A stretch of DNA of 64,000 nt, from assembly GCA_018697195.1 (NCBI GenBank), contig CM031866.1, forward strand, positions 9,713,796-9,777,795, read 5' to 3'. This document shows, one piece after another, positions 14,532 to 24,340 of this stretch (the first letter of the stretch is position 1; the number at the start of each line of letters is the position of its first letter). The notes beneath the pieces are model-generated. The model searched no databases. It saw only the letters and a list, made by a program, of their open reading frames with translations, and was not told where the DNA came from. Both the position numbers and the translations under genes were made by a program. The stretch comes from Certhia americana (lineage: Eukaryota > Chordata > Aves > Passeriformes > Certhiidae).

Positions 14532-17464
14532 GGGGTGGAAGGCCAGATTTTCTCTATCCCTGTAACTAATCAAATCTATTTCTAGAAAAAAAAAAAAAGG
14601 AAGCAAATTGTTAGTCAGTAATGTACTTTTCCTTTCCTTGCAGGAAAATTCTCTTTTCTGCTGTAGGTAAGAATTCCCAACAAACTACTTTTCATTTTTA
14701 AAAGCTTCGTATTTCATTTACAGAGATGTAACATACCATTATTCTTCAAGCAAGCTTAAGGTAACTCCTCTTGCAGATGAGAGTAGTTGAATTAAAGAGT
14801 AGCTTTGCCTGGATCTTGTCAGTGAGAGCAGAGAACAGCCCAATGTAATTTTTACTTAAAGAAATTTTCATTTTGTTACTTTGGAAATAGCTTTACCTGT
14901 CTTCAGTTTCATACCTGCAGTGAGTCCTGGGGATCAACCCCAGTGGCAGGCTCTGGAGACATGAATCTGTTTACACAGAAGTGAGTCCTGTGTAAATTGC
15001 TGGGTAACTTCTGAAGTTACTTGCTTGACCTGAAGCATGTGAACTCAATGACACACTTAGGCAGTTTGTCACTGAATTACAAAACTAAATTATAACTAGG
15101 TAATGTAGGACAGGTCTCAGATAAAGTAATGAAAAAGAGATTGTTTCCTATCCACTCTCTCTTGCCAAGATACCAAGGTAATATACTTTTGCAATGTCGA
15201 TACTATAGGAAAAAGGGAACATGAAAATAATTGGGAGGGTATTGTTTTTCATATTTACAAATTGTGGGACTATAAATAAAAAAGATGTAGGTAGCTTGGT
15301 TTGAAGCATAGAGTAGCATATGCTGTTTTAAGAAGCCTCTACTCAGTCCCAGTACAAAGTTTCTACAAGTTTCAAATGCAGGCCTTGATCTGCAGTAGCA
15401 GTATTAACTTAAGAACTCTCAGTATATTGGTAACTCTTGTTGCCTGGGTAGCAGTATTTGTCTTTCATAGATTTTTTACTTTTATTGAAGCAAAGCAAAC
15501 CCCAACACTAACAAGAATTACCAAATTCCTTACCTGTGTACAATGGCTTGGTGCACTCAGAGGAGCTCAGTGTAGAGGTGAGCTTGAAAGCATTTCTCAT
15601 TTCAGAGAAACATTCCCAAGGTCCTACTGGGAAGGGCCTTGCAGCAATCTGAAACTCATGACAGCCTTCTCTAGAGAAGTACTGAGAAACAATGGAAGGA
15701 ACTCCACCATATTGATTTTCAAATTAAGTGAACCTTTTCTGATAATGACAGATAATGCTTTTCATGTTGACAAGCTACAATAGCAATGCATATGGAAAAA
15801 TTGGTTTCCCTCACATGTCTGAGATTGTGCCTGAAATTGTGCTTTTTTTAGCAAATACTTAGAATCTGCATAATTCTCAAAAATTGAAATTAGATCAGTT
15901 TCCATCAGATATGACAAATAATGAGTATCAACAGAACTTTTTCCTTGTAGGTTGCTGTTCCAAGTGAGTCCATCTTGTAGCATCTTTTTCAAAACAGGAC
16001 TTGCATCAGTGAGACCCCTGCTGGGTTTTTGCTTTGAGGTGGAAACTAAAAATTGCAGCAAAACCTTCTCTAGCCTTACAGTCCAGCAAGAGGAAACAGC
16101 TTTTCACAAAAGTATCATAGATTTTAAGACTTTTAAATAGCCTTTAAATCCCTTTTTGTCAGGCTATAGAACTGAAGAAACTTCATGTCAAGCTCAGCTT
16201 TCCCAGTTTAGACTGTATTGGTATGATGTGCTCCTTGCTTACAATGCCTTTTGCAGGGTGTGCCTGCTCCTGATGGTTTGTCTGGATGTACAAGTACAGC
16301 AAGATACAAGTACAGCTCTGTGATGTGGGCTAAGGACCAACAGCAAAGTGACTGATCAGCATATCAGGCACTTAGAGGAAAAGGCTTCTACCCTAGACAA
16401 AGATTTATCTGTTTCTTGTTTCAGCACTGCCAAGCCAGTGTAATGCTTATGTCATGGCTGAAAGGATCTGAATGCTGTCACACTGCTCTGTATTTTCCAT
16501 CTCCTTTCAGGGGAGGGCAGGATAAAATGTATAAAATGCGTAGTATTTTGGGCCTACTTCACTAAAAATAGTCCTAGACAAGAACATGAAACTAATACTA
16601 ACAGGATTATCCTGAGCTGAAACTACCAAGCAGAAGAGCATTATGAACATCAGCCTACAAAGGGCACAACTTTCCACTGCTAAAACTTAAAAGCACAGTA
16701 CTTCCTACCTGTGATCTTCCAGATTAGAAAATCTTAGAAGTACAGACAGCTGAAGGAAAGGAGTGTTTGAGAGATTCTTGCCTTTTCTCATTCTTTTCTG
16801 TAACATGAAAAAATAGTCACTTTTCTTTCCTTTTTTGTTTCTTCTCTACTCTGCATGTTCTTTCACCTAAACATTAGAGTAATTTAAGAAGTTCCACCCA
16901 CTTATTGGATCAGGTTTAGGACAGACTCCAAAAGAATTCTCTGTTAACTGGGCAAATGTGAACTTAAAAAACCAAATTGTGCACTGCTTCAGTAATTCAG
17001 AATGTTTCTTCCATACAGTAGCATGTTAATAAATTTGTAACAAATATTTCAACAGCATATTTCATAGCTCTTGTATTTAGATATAAGTTATTTCCAGATG
17101 AGTTGTGTTATTTAACTCATACACTGTATTGCTTTTTCTTTTAATATAATGGAGCTGAAAAATTGGCCACTTGAAGATCAGCTAAGGATCAAAGTCCAAA
17201 CTTTAACTTTGAACAGAAACACAAGCATTTGGACAGGTTGTAGAGGATGCAATATTAAATATCTTTGTCTTATTCTGATTTAGGGGTTAGAGCAGGAAGT
17301 CCTATCAATACTGTCACTGATGCTGTATGAAATAGGCTCTCAGTTTGAAATCCTGAGAGCCATGTGGAAGATAGCTTTCAGAAGTCTAACAAAAACCGGC
17401 AAGGAAACAAATAGCTGTTGTAGTTTAGGTGAGTAAATTAAAAAAAATTAAGTTATTTTTTTCA

Positions 17465-17470
17465 TTTATT
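17465..17470 (-). terminator. Probable DUT polyadenylation signal
   Basis: AATAAA on the minus strand (tttatt on +), the first canonical hexamer after the DUT stop codon. It would give a 3' UTR of roughly 290 nt. Alternative longer 3' ends cannot be excluded from sequence. Confidence 0.45.
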
Positions 17471-17738
17471 ACAGTATAATTGCCACATAAATAATGTGTT
17501 CTTATTTGCTGAGGACCAAACATCTTGAAAGAAAAAATAATACATCAACTAGTATGTCAAGCCAGTCATGCACATTTCCTCATTATGCAGACAAATTCAC
17601 TGGAGGATAGATACAGAGAAATCTCAATAAAACTTGAAATATTTTTATGTACTCCAAAAATCCTATTTCTAATTCAGATGAAAATTTAGAAATAGTACAA
17701 CAACAAAAAAATATATAGAAAGCGTATCCAAGTAATTT

Positions 17739-17795
17739 TCAGTTCTTTCCAGTAGAGCCAAAGCCACCTTCACCACGTTCTGTATCATCCAGAGC
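17739..17795 (-). CDS. DUT: DUT coding exon 6 (motif 5 and stop)
   Basis: Encodes [18 protein letters not shown] and TGA (17741-17739). The glycine-rich motif 5 closes over the phosphates during catalysis. Residue 157 is Glu where human has Ser; this position varies in the family. Acceptor TGTCTTTCAG. Confidence 0.96.
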   Translation of the reverse strand, partial: ALDDTERGEGGFGSTGKN

Positions 17796-20700
17796 CTGAA
17801 AGACATCAATTATGATAAGCTGGTTTAGTGCCTTAACTTGCCTTTTGCTTCTGTACAAGACATATTGTCTATAATTTTCTTGTAACAAGAGCTATAATTA
17901 AGAAACAAAAAAACGTATATGAGACACTTTAGACTATCTATTGTACAGGCTTAACAAATGTTTGTGAGACAACCATTTCTAGCATACACTGAATTGTTTC
18001 TCAAAAACTCTGAAAACTTACCAAAGCAGAAAAAAAGTCCATGCAAGTATGTATAATTAATCAAGACTTTCATTCAGGTAGCACTGCTGCTATGCAGTTT
18101 TACCACTAAAGTGGTAAAAGTAATTTTAGACAAGTATTTATCTATATAAATTTCACCTTATATAAAATTATCTTAAACTAATAATCATTGAAAAAAAGCA
18201 GAAATATTTTCTTTTGGCAACTTACTTCAACTTCTTCTAGCTCAGGATAATAAATGCGTTCACAGATAAGCTGGGCAATTCTATCCCCTTTTTTAACTGC
18301 AGAGAAGTTAAAATATTATTAGTTCCTTCAAAAAAGTGAACAATGAATACAGACTTTAGACAATCTCCTTTCAAGAACATCAGAATACAATAAAAGTGAA
18401 AACAATTACTTGAAACTTAGCTAAAGAGCTGTTAACAGACCCCAAAAATTACAGGTTAAGATAAACTTTTGCTTGGTCCTTCTAAGGTGAATGTCAGCAG
18501 CTGTACCAGCTCAAGGCCATTCCCTGCTGCATTCTCTGGCATCTTAAGTCCATTATGCATAAGTACTGCAGAGATGGAGAGATTGTATGGATAATGTAGC
18601 TCCTTTTCTGAACTTGACCCAGGAATTTTGGGGATAAAAGGCAAACTGATAAAAGGAAAACAGAGTTTCTCACTAGTAACCCATCTGGCTCACAGAACTT
18701 TCATAAGCAGCTGTGATGTGAAGATGCAGAAGAGGTCACAAAAGCCCTTGTAACTGGGCACTGAAACCTAAAACTGACTTTTTGCAGAAAGACAGTGTAA
18801 TAAAGGGAAAATCCTGTCTTTGTTACTCATGTTTCCCAGGAGAAGTTTCTTCTCAAATTCTGCTCAGCTATTTTTTTTTCCAGAGGAAGGTAGTAACTTA
18901 ATACAAAGTTGCATTTCAGCTTGTGGATCTAAAGCTTAGCAAAGTAGGGATGTTTTGGTTTACTGTTGTGGTGGTTTTGGAGGTGGATTTTTTTTTTCAT
19001 GCTGCTTAATTTGCTATGAGTAGAATCTTTTCATGTTCCCTTGACAGGACATTATAAAGTATATATGTTTTTGTTAACTGAGAGAATAAAAATGTTCCCA
19101 GCTAATTCCACCTACATAAACTACCTGCGTAAACTTTTAAAGAAAAAATAAGTTTCTTGTATCCAGCCAGAAGGCTGAAAATAGGCTCTGTCAGGCTTAA
19201 TACTTACCTTCAAATGTCTCCTTGCCAAAGTTGAACAGTACCACACCAACATTTCCCCTGTAATCCTCATCAATCACACCAGCTGTCATGAGAAAGAATT
19301 GAGAGATACCCAGTCAGAAAATGTCAGTGTATGAGATAACTAGATTAGATAATGTTTAGATTAATAAATTATTACAGTCTCTCATAATGAGATGCTTTAT
19401 ACTTCTGATGTACAGCTAACAATATATATGCAAATACTGAGACATCTAAAAATGCTAATCAGTCTTGCCAAGGGAACTGAAAAACACCATCACATGTGAA
19501 GAAGTGCTTTACCACTGTACTACTCATTTTAGTAGTAATGCCCTATCTGAAATCAAGATGGCTGGACCAAATTCAGGCTCCATTTGTTCTGCTAACTTCA
19601 ACTCTTCCAGTGTCAACCAGAAATCTGTTCTTAACTCTAACATTTCATTTGAGAGCTATGGATTTGCAGATCCTGTACCTCTGGCAAGGTAACACAATCA
19701 GAGCTTTAGGAAATGATTGTCATACTATATTCAAGTACCAGGACTTTAAAACTAGCTTACTCTTGTTTTTTCTATGACAGTATTAATGACATTCACTTCA
19801 GATGATTAGCTACCAGTGCACATTAAAATAATTATATTCTGCTTCTTTAGAGTTTTTCTCTCAGACAGAGCAAATGTATTTCCAGTAGAAAACATGAGTT
19901 TGGGCCTCCCAGTGGTCCCAAGTACATATTTTGAAGTCTACTTGCAGAAATAATTGAAATATTAAAATTAAATGCCATTCCAAGACATTCCCCAGCTTAT
20001 ACCAAGCACTACCATTAGAGATTACTAACACCAGAGGAAACTATAGTATGAGTGTACCTTGAAGTTTTAATGTTGAACCACAAAATGCACATTTAAGAAT
20101 AAAAATCTGGTTTTTAAAGTAGTTCCTTCAACTTTTGAAAAATTTGTAGTGCATATGATCCATAGTTACCATGCAATCTCTGCACTAGTTCCAGTGTGGA
20201 AAAGGTATTTACACAGCTCTCTTATGTAATGTTTTTGGTTAATCCAATGGCATTTCTGAACAATTATGGTGCTAGTAACACTGTATCTCCTGAGTTTCTA
20301 AAATTTAGAAAAACATGCAATTCTCAAGTTAGCTAGTTACAAAAATGGAGAAACCAGCATATAAGTAGTCATCTTTAATGCCTGAGCCAAAAAATACCTT
20401 CTATGGCAGGCACTTCCTTGAGAAGTATGATACAGTTATTATTTTTAAAAATCAGTAATCTTTTTTATAATTAAGCAAGTTTTAACATAATTATGATGAC
20501 CTGTCTTTCTCAGGTGTTGCCCCGATAACTCCTTTTGCCAGACTACCCAAGAAGCCATCATTTATTTGTATGTGACAATGTGAAACCAAGGCACTTCTGT
20601 GATCAATATTTACCAACTCTTAAAAAAACCAAAAAGCTTACCTCCAACATCTATGAAGTGCTTTGCAGCTAAACCAGAACGTGGTGCTAGAAAAGAATTT

Positions 20701-23506
20701 TTTTTAAGTATTACAATTTATTTCTTTAAAAAGACAGTATTCATAGGTTATACAGTGTTTGCACAGTCCTGGCAATGACAATTGTTTCCAGTCTTTTTAA
20801 AAGAAACATATTACAGAAATTACTGTAAGAGTTTACATATATATTAAAGAGCTGCAATATATATATAACAGCTGCAACAGGCTACAATAAAATTGCAATT
20901 TTTAAGTGATGGAAAGGTATCTTTATTTGACCTGCAATTGCAGAGTAGGTTTCTCCAATGAAGACAACTGGAGCAGATAAAGATTGTCTAATCTTGGTTC
21001 ATTTCTGGTGACTACCATTGGCTCAGCATCATCTCAGAAGTTTATTAGGTCAATCCATTTAAGTTACAAAGGAAAACAATATTTGGCAAGCAATTTCCTA
21101 AGCAGAATTATACACAGATAAATTATGTGTGGGGATTTGGGTTTTTACTTACCTTAGCCTACTATGGTGAAGAGCTAGAAATTATATGATCTTCAAAATT
21201 TTCTTTGGGCTAAGAGTAATCCATGTATTCTTTGACATAAAAGGACATGGCAAACTCTGATCATGTTCTTCCACTGGAGTGGCTATTGCTTTTTTACTTA
21301 AGAATTTATACATAATTCAGATAAAGGATGCACAAACTAAACAGTATCTTGTACAGGTTCTCTCAACTATTCCGTCACGATATGTAATCAAATTCTACTA
21401 CACTGATACTCTGGGGTTATGTTTTAAACATCCAGGGATGCATTTTCTGTATGTCCATTACCTATTAGTCTTTGTGATTTGAATTCTGAAACTGCAGAGA
21501 AATAACGAGCTACTGTGGAGCCCAGAAGGTTGTATGTAGAGTCCAGGCATTTGTGCTAATCATTCTTTTGTCACTTGACGAACACCAAACCTCCTATGTA
21601 CCTGACAACAGGTAACAGGAAAATCTCTATTACAAGATTTAGTAAGTCACACAGCCACGTGGCATCCCTTTTTTGTTCAGACTAATTCTGAAAGCTTTAG
21701 GCACAATCTAAACATGAAGATGGAGTCAAACCTGTTCTAGAATGACTCTGCAGCCTTTTGACAGCTGTGTACTCACCTACTCGGCCATAGCATCCAGAAG
21801 GAAGTGCTATTTGAATATCTGTTTTTACCACAGCCTTTTCCATGGGTGGTATCACACAGTCATAGGCACTACATTAAAGAAAAAAAAAACCAACACTAGT
21901 TTATATAGAATATTTTAAAAGTTTTTTTTACTGGAACTTAAGGTACAAAATTAGCCAGAATTAATCTGCCTACGAATTTATACCATGAAATTTAAACAAC
22001 AAACATTTACAGATTTGCAGAATTTAATACAGATCCTAAAATACAATATGTTGCCTATCTGATGGTGCTAGTTTAAGATTCCAGAAATGTCATTTGAACA
22101 GCATACTGCTGCAATTGCCAGTCTGAAATGTTTTTTTAATTGGTAAGATAGACAAAAAATACAAGTTAACTTTAAAGTAACCATTAGGTGAACATGGTTG
22201 TGCATTTTTTTGTGCAAAAGCAGAACACTTTATGGATAATACAGTACGATTAAGTTTTCTACAGCAGATGAACTAGTTGTAATCAAAATTAATAATATTT
22301 TAAGTTAACTTTTAGGCAACAGTGGTTTTTTTCTGAGCAGTCTGACAGTTCATGATTCACATGATTCTCCTGGGAACTCTGAACTACAGAGATTTTAAGA
22401 ACTTGCTGAAGCTACCCGACTGGAGGCCTAATGAAAAGCACTGGTGACAATACTTGTCATATCTTGTGACCTTGACTAAGAACTCGTTTTCAAATACTGG
22501 GAAGCACTGAAAGGTTTTCTATAAAACATACTTTTTCCAAGTCTATACTGCAACACTGGAACAAGAAAAGAAACAAACCTGGTGAGATGAAACAGATAAA
22601 AAGGAAAAAGGGTAAAGTGTGGTGCAGTAAGTCTTCAGGAAAGAAGTCAGAGAGTTGAAGGAAGAAAAAGGCTGGTTATTCTAAGTAATAGTGAAAAAGG
22701 TAAGTCAGAAGTGGTGGTGGCAAAGTTCACTCGTTCAAAACTAGTGACTTAATCACAGAAGAACTATGCAAACCACCACAAATCTAGCTACAGCTATTCC
22801 TGGACATAATGAAAGCCAATGAATAAGGACCATTATTAATTCAAACAAACCAAAACCTAAGTCTGTTAATCAACCCACGTGGTTTCCAGCTCGGAGCACT
22901 ATCAAACTGCTACAACGCCCTTTGGCAGGCAGCAACCCCTCAGACAAGAGGAAGGCAGAAAAGCAGAAATGCTGGCAAGGAGGGCCCACGTGTGCTCCCG
23001 TTGTTTGCTTTCAACAGAAAGGCAATCTGGCCAATGTGAGCACCAACAGCAATTCTGGATGCTCTGTCAAGCCTGACTTTTAACCAATTGCATCTGTGCC
23101 CGATGAAATCAATGCTGTAACATGGCTGGACCACAGACACCCGAAATGGTGAGGGGTAGCAAGGGAGCTACGACCTCGGTCAGCTCTGGCCTCCTCTCCG
23201 GCATGGCCAGCGAATCCGTCAGGGGGCTCGGCAAGAGGCCACCAGAGCCCTCTCAGGGCCGGAGCCCCGTGCCCAGGGCTCGCCAAGCGGGGCGGTATCG
23301 ATCGTGGAATCCCGCCCCGGGTACCGTACCCTCACCCTCCCTCACCTGTACAGATCGTAGCCCGCAGCCCGCGCTGAACCCCTGGAGGGGGCGAAGGCGT
23401 TCTCGGACAGCTTGGTGAAGCGGAGCCGCGCGGAGGCCTCTCCAGGCCCCGAGCCCTTCTGCCTCTTGCTGGGGGACGGCTGCGGCACGGCCTCGGAGGC
23501 TGGCAT
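17739..23506 (-). CDS. DUT: DUT gene, dUTP pyrophosphatase (nuclear isoform), six coding exons
   Basis: dUTPase hydrolyses dUTP to dUMP and pyrophosphate, keeping uracil out of DNA and supplying dUMP for thymidylate synthesis; the family enzyme is a Mg-dependent homotrimer. Exons on the minus strand are 23506-23346, 21868-21777, 20686-20642, 19282-19208, 18296-18226 and 17795-17739; they join in frame to 501 nt, 166 residues plus TGA. All five motifs are visible: AAGYDLYSA (47-55), PRSGLA (86-91), [12 protein letters not shown] (101-112, with catalytic Asp104 and uracil-pocket Tyr107), GDRIAQLI (128-135) and the P-loop-like [10 protein letters not shown] (155-164). Residues 1-27 are a charged, disordered nuclear-type leader with an SPSKR CDK-like site at Ser11, matching the phosphorylated site of human DUT-N. 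The start was chosen because it gives the human-like MP-S leader and has G at -3. Human DUT-N is 164 residues. Essentially certain. Confidence 0.97.
18226..18296 (-). CDS. DUT: DUT coding exon 5 (motif 4)
   Basis: 71 nt encoding residues 125-148. It includes motif 4 (GDRIAQLI), then [13 protein letters not shown]. Acceptor TCTCTGCAG, donor GTAAGT; it ends on a codon boundary. Confidence 0.96.
19208..19282 (-). CDS. DUT: DUT coding exon 4 (motif 3)
   Basis: 75 nt encoding residues 100-124 plus one base. It carries motif 3, [12 protein letters not shown], with the catalytic Asp and the uracil-stacking Tyr, then [12 protein letters not shown]. Acceptor CATGACAG, donor GTAAGT. Confidence 0.96.
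20642..20686 (-). CDS. DUT: DUT coding exon 3 (motif 2)
   Basis: A 45-nt exon encoding [15 protein letters not shown] and the first base of Ala100. It carries motif 2 (PRSGLA), which contacts the triphosphate and Mg. Acceptor TTTTCTAG, donor GTAAGC. It is too short to stand out as an open frame and was found by matching the dUTPase fold between the flanking exons. Confidence 0.95.
21777..21868 (-). CDS. DUT: DUT coding exon 2
   Basis: 92 nt encoding the end of Ser54 to Val84 plus one base. It reads [20 protein letters not shown] and then the PSGCYGRV strand of the trimeric beta fold. Acceptor TAATGTAG, donor GTGAGT. Confidence 0.96.
21869..23345 (-). other. DUT intron 1
   Basis: 1,477 bp between coding exons 1 and 2; the end nearest exon 1 is CpG-rich promoter DNA, the rest AT-rich. 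The other DUT introns are 20687-21776, 19283-20641, 18297-19207 and 17796-18225; I saw no repeats or extra exons in them. Confidence 0.85.
23346..23506 (-). CDS. DUT: DUT coding exon 1 (nuclear leader and motif 1)
   Basis: Encodes residues 1-53 plus two bases of Ser54. It starts ATG CCA GCC and ends with motif 1 AAGYDLY followed by AG and a GTGAGG donor. It contains SPSKR at 11-15 and the conserved [20 protein letters not shown] stretch leading into the catalytic fold. It lies inside the CpG island. Confidence 0.96.
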
Positions 23507-23548
23507 GGCTGAGGGACCGGGACAGACGCTGTGAGGGACAGTCACCCT

Positions 23549-23570
23549 CCCGCCAAAAACCCCGCCAAAA
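23549..23570 (-). promoter_or_regulatory. DUT: Paired E2F-like sites upstream of the DUT-N start
   Basis: Two copies of cccgccaaaa on + (23549-23558 and 23561-23570), which read TTTTGGCGGG on the coding strand, spaced 12 bp and lying 43-64 bp upstream of the ATG. A third weaker E2F-like element (gggcgggaa, 23588-23596) lies close by. E2F control fits the known S-phase expression of nuclear dUTPase in human; binding here is inference. Confidence 0.6.
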
Positions 23571-23867
23571 CTCGGCGCGGCCCACGGGGGCGGGAACAGG
23601 GGGGGGGGAAACCGGCCCGTCCGCGGCCTCTACGAGCGCGGCACACCCCCATCCCCCCCTCGGTGAGAATGGCCTCGCCCAGCTGCTCCTGGGCGCCCCG
23701 CGCCCGCACTGAGGGTCCCGCCCCGTGTGTCAGGCGGGGCTCGCCCATCGCCCCAAGCCGCGGCCATTGCATCGCGGCCGTGGTGCGCCTGGGGAACGTG
23801 TCTCCCCCCAGAGCCGCTGTGGGCTGGGCAGTGCATACTCTCCCGCAACTCCCCCACCCCTCCTTAC

Positions 23868-23946
23868 AGCGCCCGCAGGGGTGCCGGAGCCACCGGAGGC
23901 ACCGGGCCAACATAGTGCTGCCGCCGCCGCGTGAGAAGCGCGCCAT
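23868..23946 (-). CDS. Candidate alternative first exon for mitochondrial DUT isoform
   Basis: From the ATG at 23946-23944, or a second one at 23913-23911 with A at -3, a frame runs to 23868 and ends at a GTAAGG donor. A pyrimidine-rich acceptor CCGGTCCCTCAG lies just upstream of the nuclear ATG (exon would begin at 23508). Joining them forms a Ser codon and then reads in frame into MPASE. The added leader, for example MLARCLRWLRHPCGR plus Ser, is Arg-rich with no acidic residue, as a mitochondrial presequence should be. Human DUT-M is known to use an alternative 5' exon. The exon itself is predicted, not shown. Confidence 0.4.
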
Positions 23947-24340
23947 TGACCGCTCGCCCGGCGCTTTCCGCCGCGGTCCGCACGGCTCATGGGACGCAGG
24001 CGGAGGTCCCGGTGCCCCTTTTTCTCCTTGCTCGGGCTCTACCTGCCGGCACGGCCCCTCGGGCAGCAGCCCAGCCTGCGGCGCTCCTCGGGACGCAGCG
24101 GCGGCGCTGCCGCGGGCGGGCGGGCGGACCCCGTGTGCCGCTCGGCGTTGCCGGGGGCCGCGATTGCGGCTGCACGGGCGGGCGGGGCCGGTGTGGGAGG
24201 GCAGGGCGCCCTCAGAGGAGACACTCGGTCCCGATCACAGCGGGGCTGACCCGCGGCCAGCAAACAGCCGCTGTCCTCCAGCAGTCACGGGCTGGTTGGG
24301 GTTGTGAGGGACCTCTGGGGGACATCCAGTTTAATTCTGC

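Larger units (their letters stand above)
5839..17464. other. Intergenic DNA downstream of DUT
   Basis: Apart from the old CR1 fragment (8.64 kb), poly-A tract (13.4 kb), inverted repeats (14.25 and 14.5 kb) and a 14-bp direct repeat actagagaatgctg (6925 and 6945), I see nothing. A long open frame at 15.30-15.78 kb (+) begins without ATG and resembles no protein I know. Confidence 0.65.
23120..24340. promoter_or_regulatory. DUT: CpG-island promoter of DUT
   Basis: Abrupt GC- and CpG-dense block in otherwise AT-rich DNA, spanning DUT exon 1 and about 800 bp upstream. There is no convincing TATA box, but several GC-box-like runs and two GCCATT (YY1-like) elements near 23760 and 23942. Long open frames on both strands inside the block are what stop-poor GC-rich DNA gives by chance; apart from exon 1 I do not accept them as genes. 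CpG islands often fire in both directions, so a divergent non-coding transcript on + is possible but unsupported. Confidence 0.85.

Noticed and set aside
15301..15783. 160-codon open frame on + in intergenic DNA
   Set aside because: It begins with TTG rather than ATG, has no recognisable domain or splice context, and one frame of this length is not surprising in 64 kb.
23531..24307. 258-codon open frame on + across the CpG island, plus several shorter ones on both strands
   Set aside because: GC-rich DNA lacks stop codons, and all frames are open here at once. The translations are low-complexity Arg/Pro/Ala/Gly and match no family I know. Only DUT exon 1 and the small leader frame have splice or homology support.
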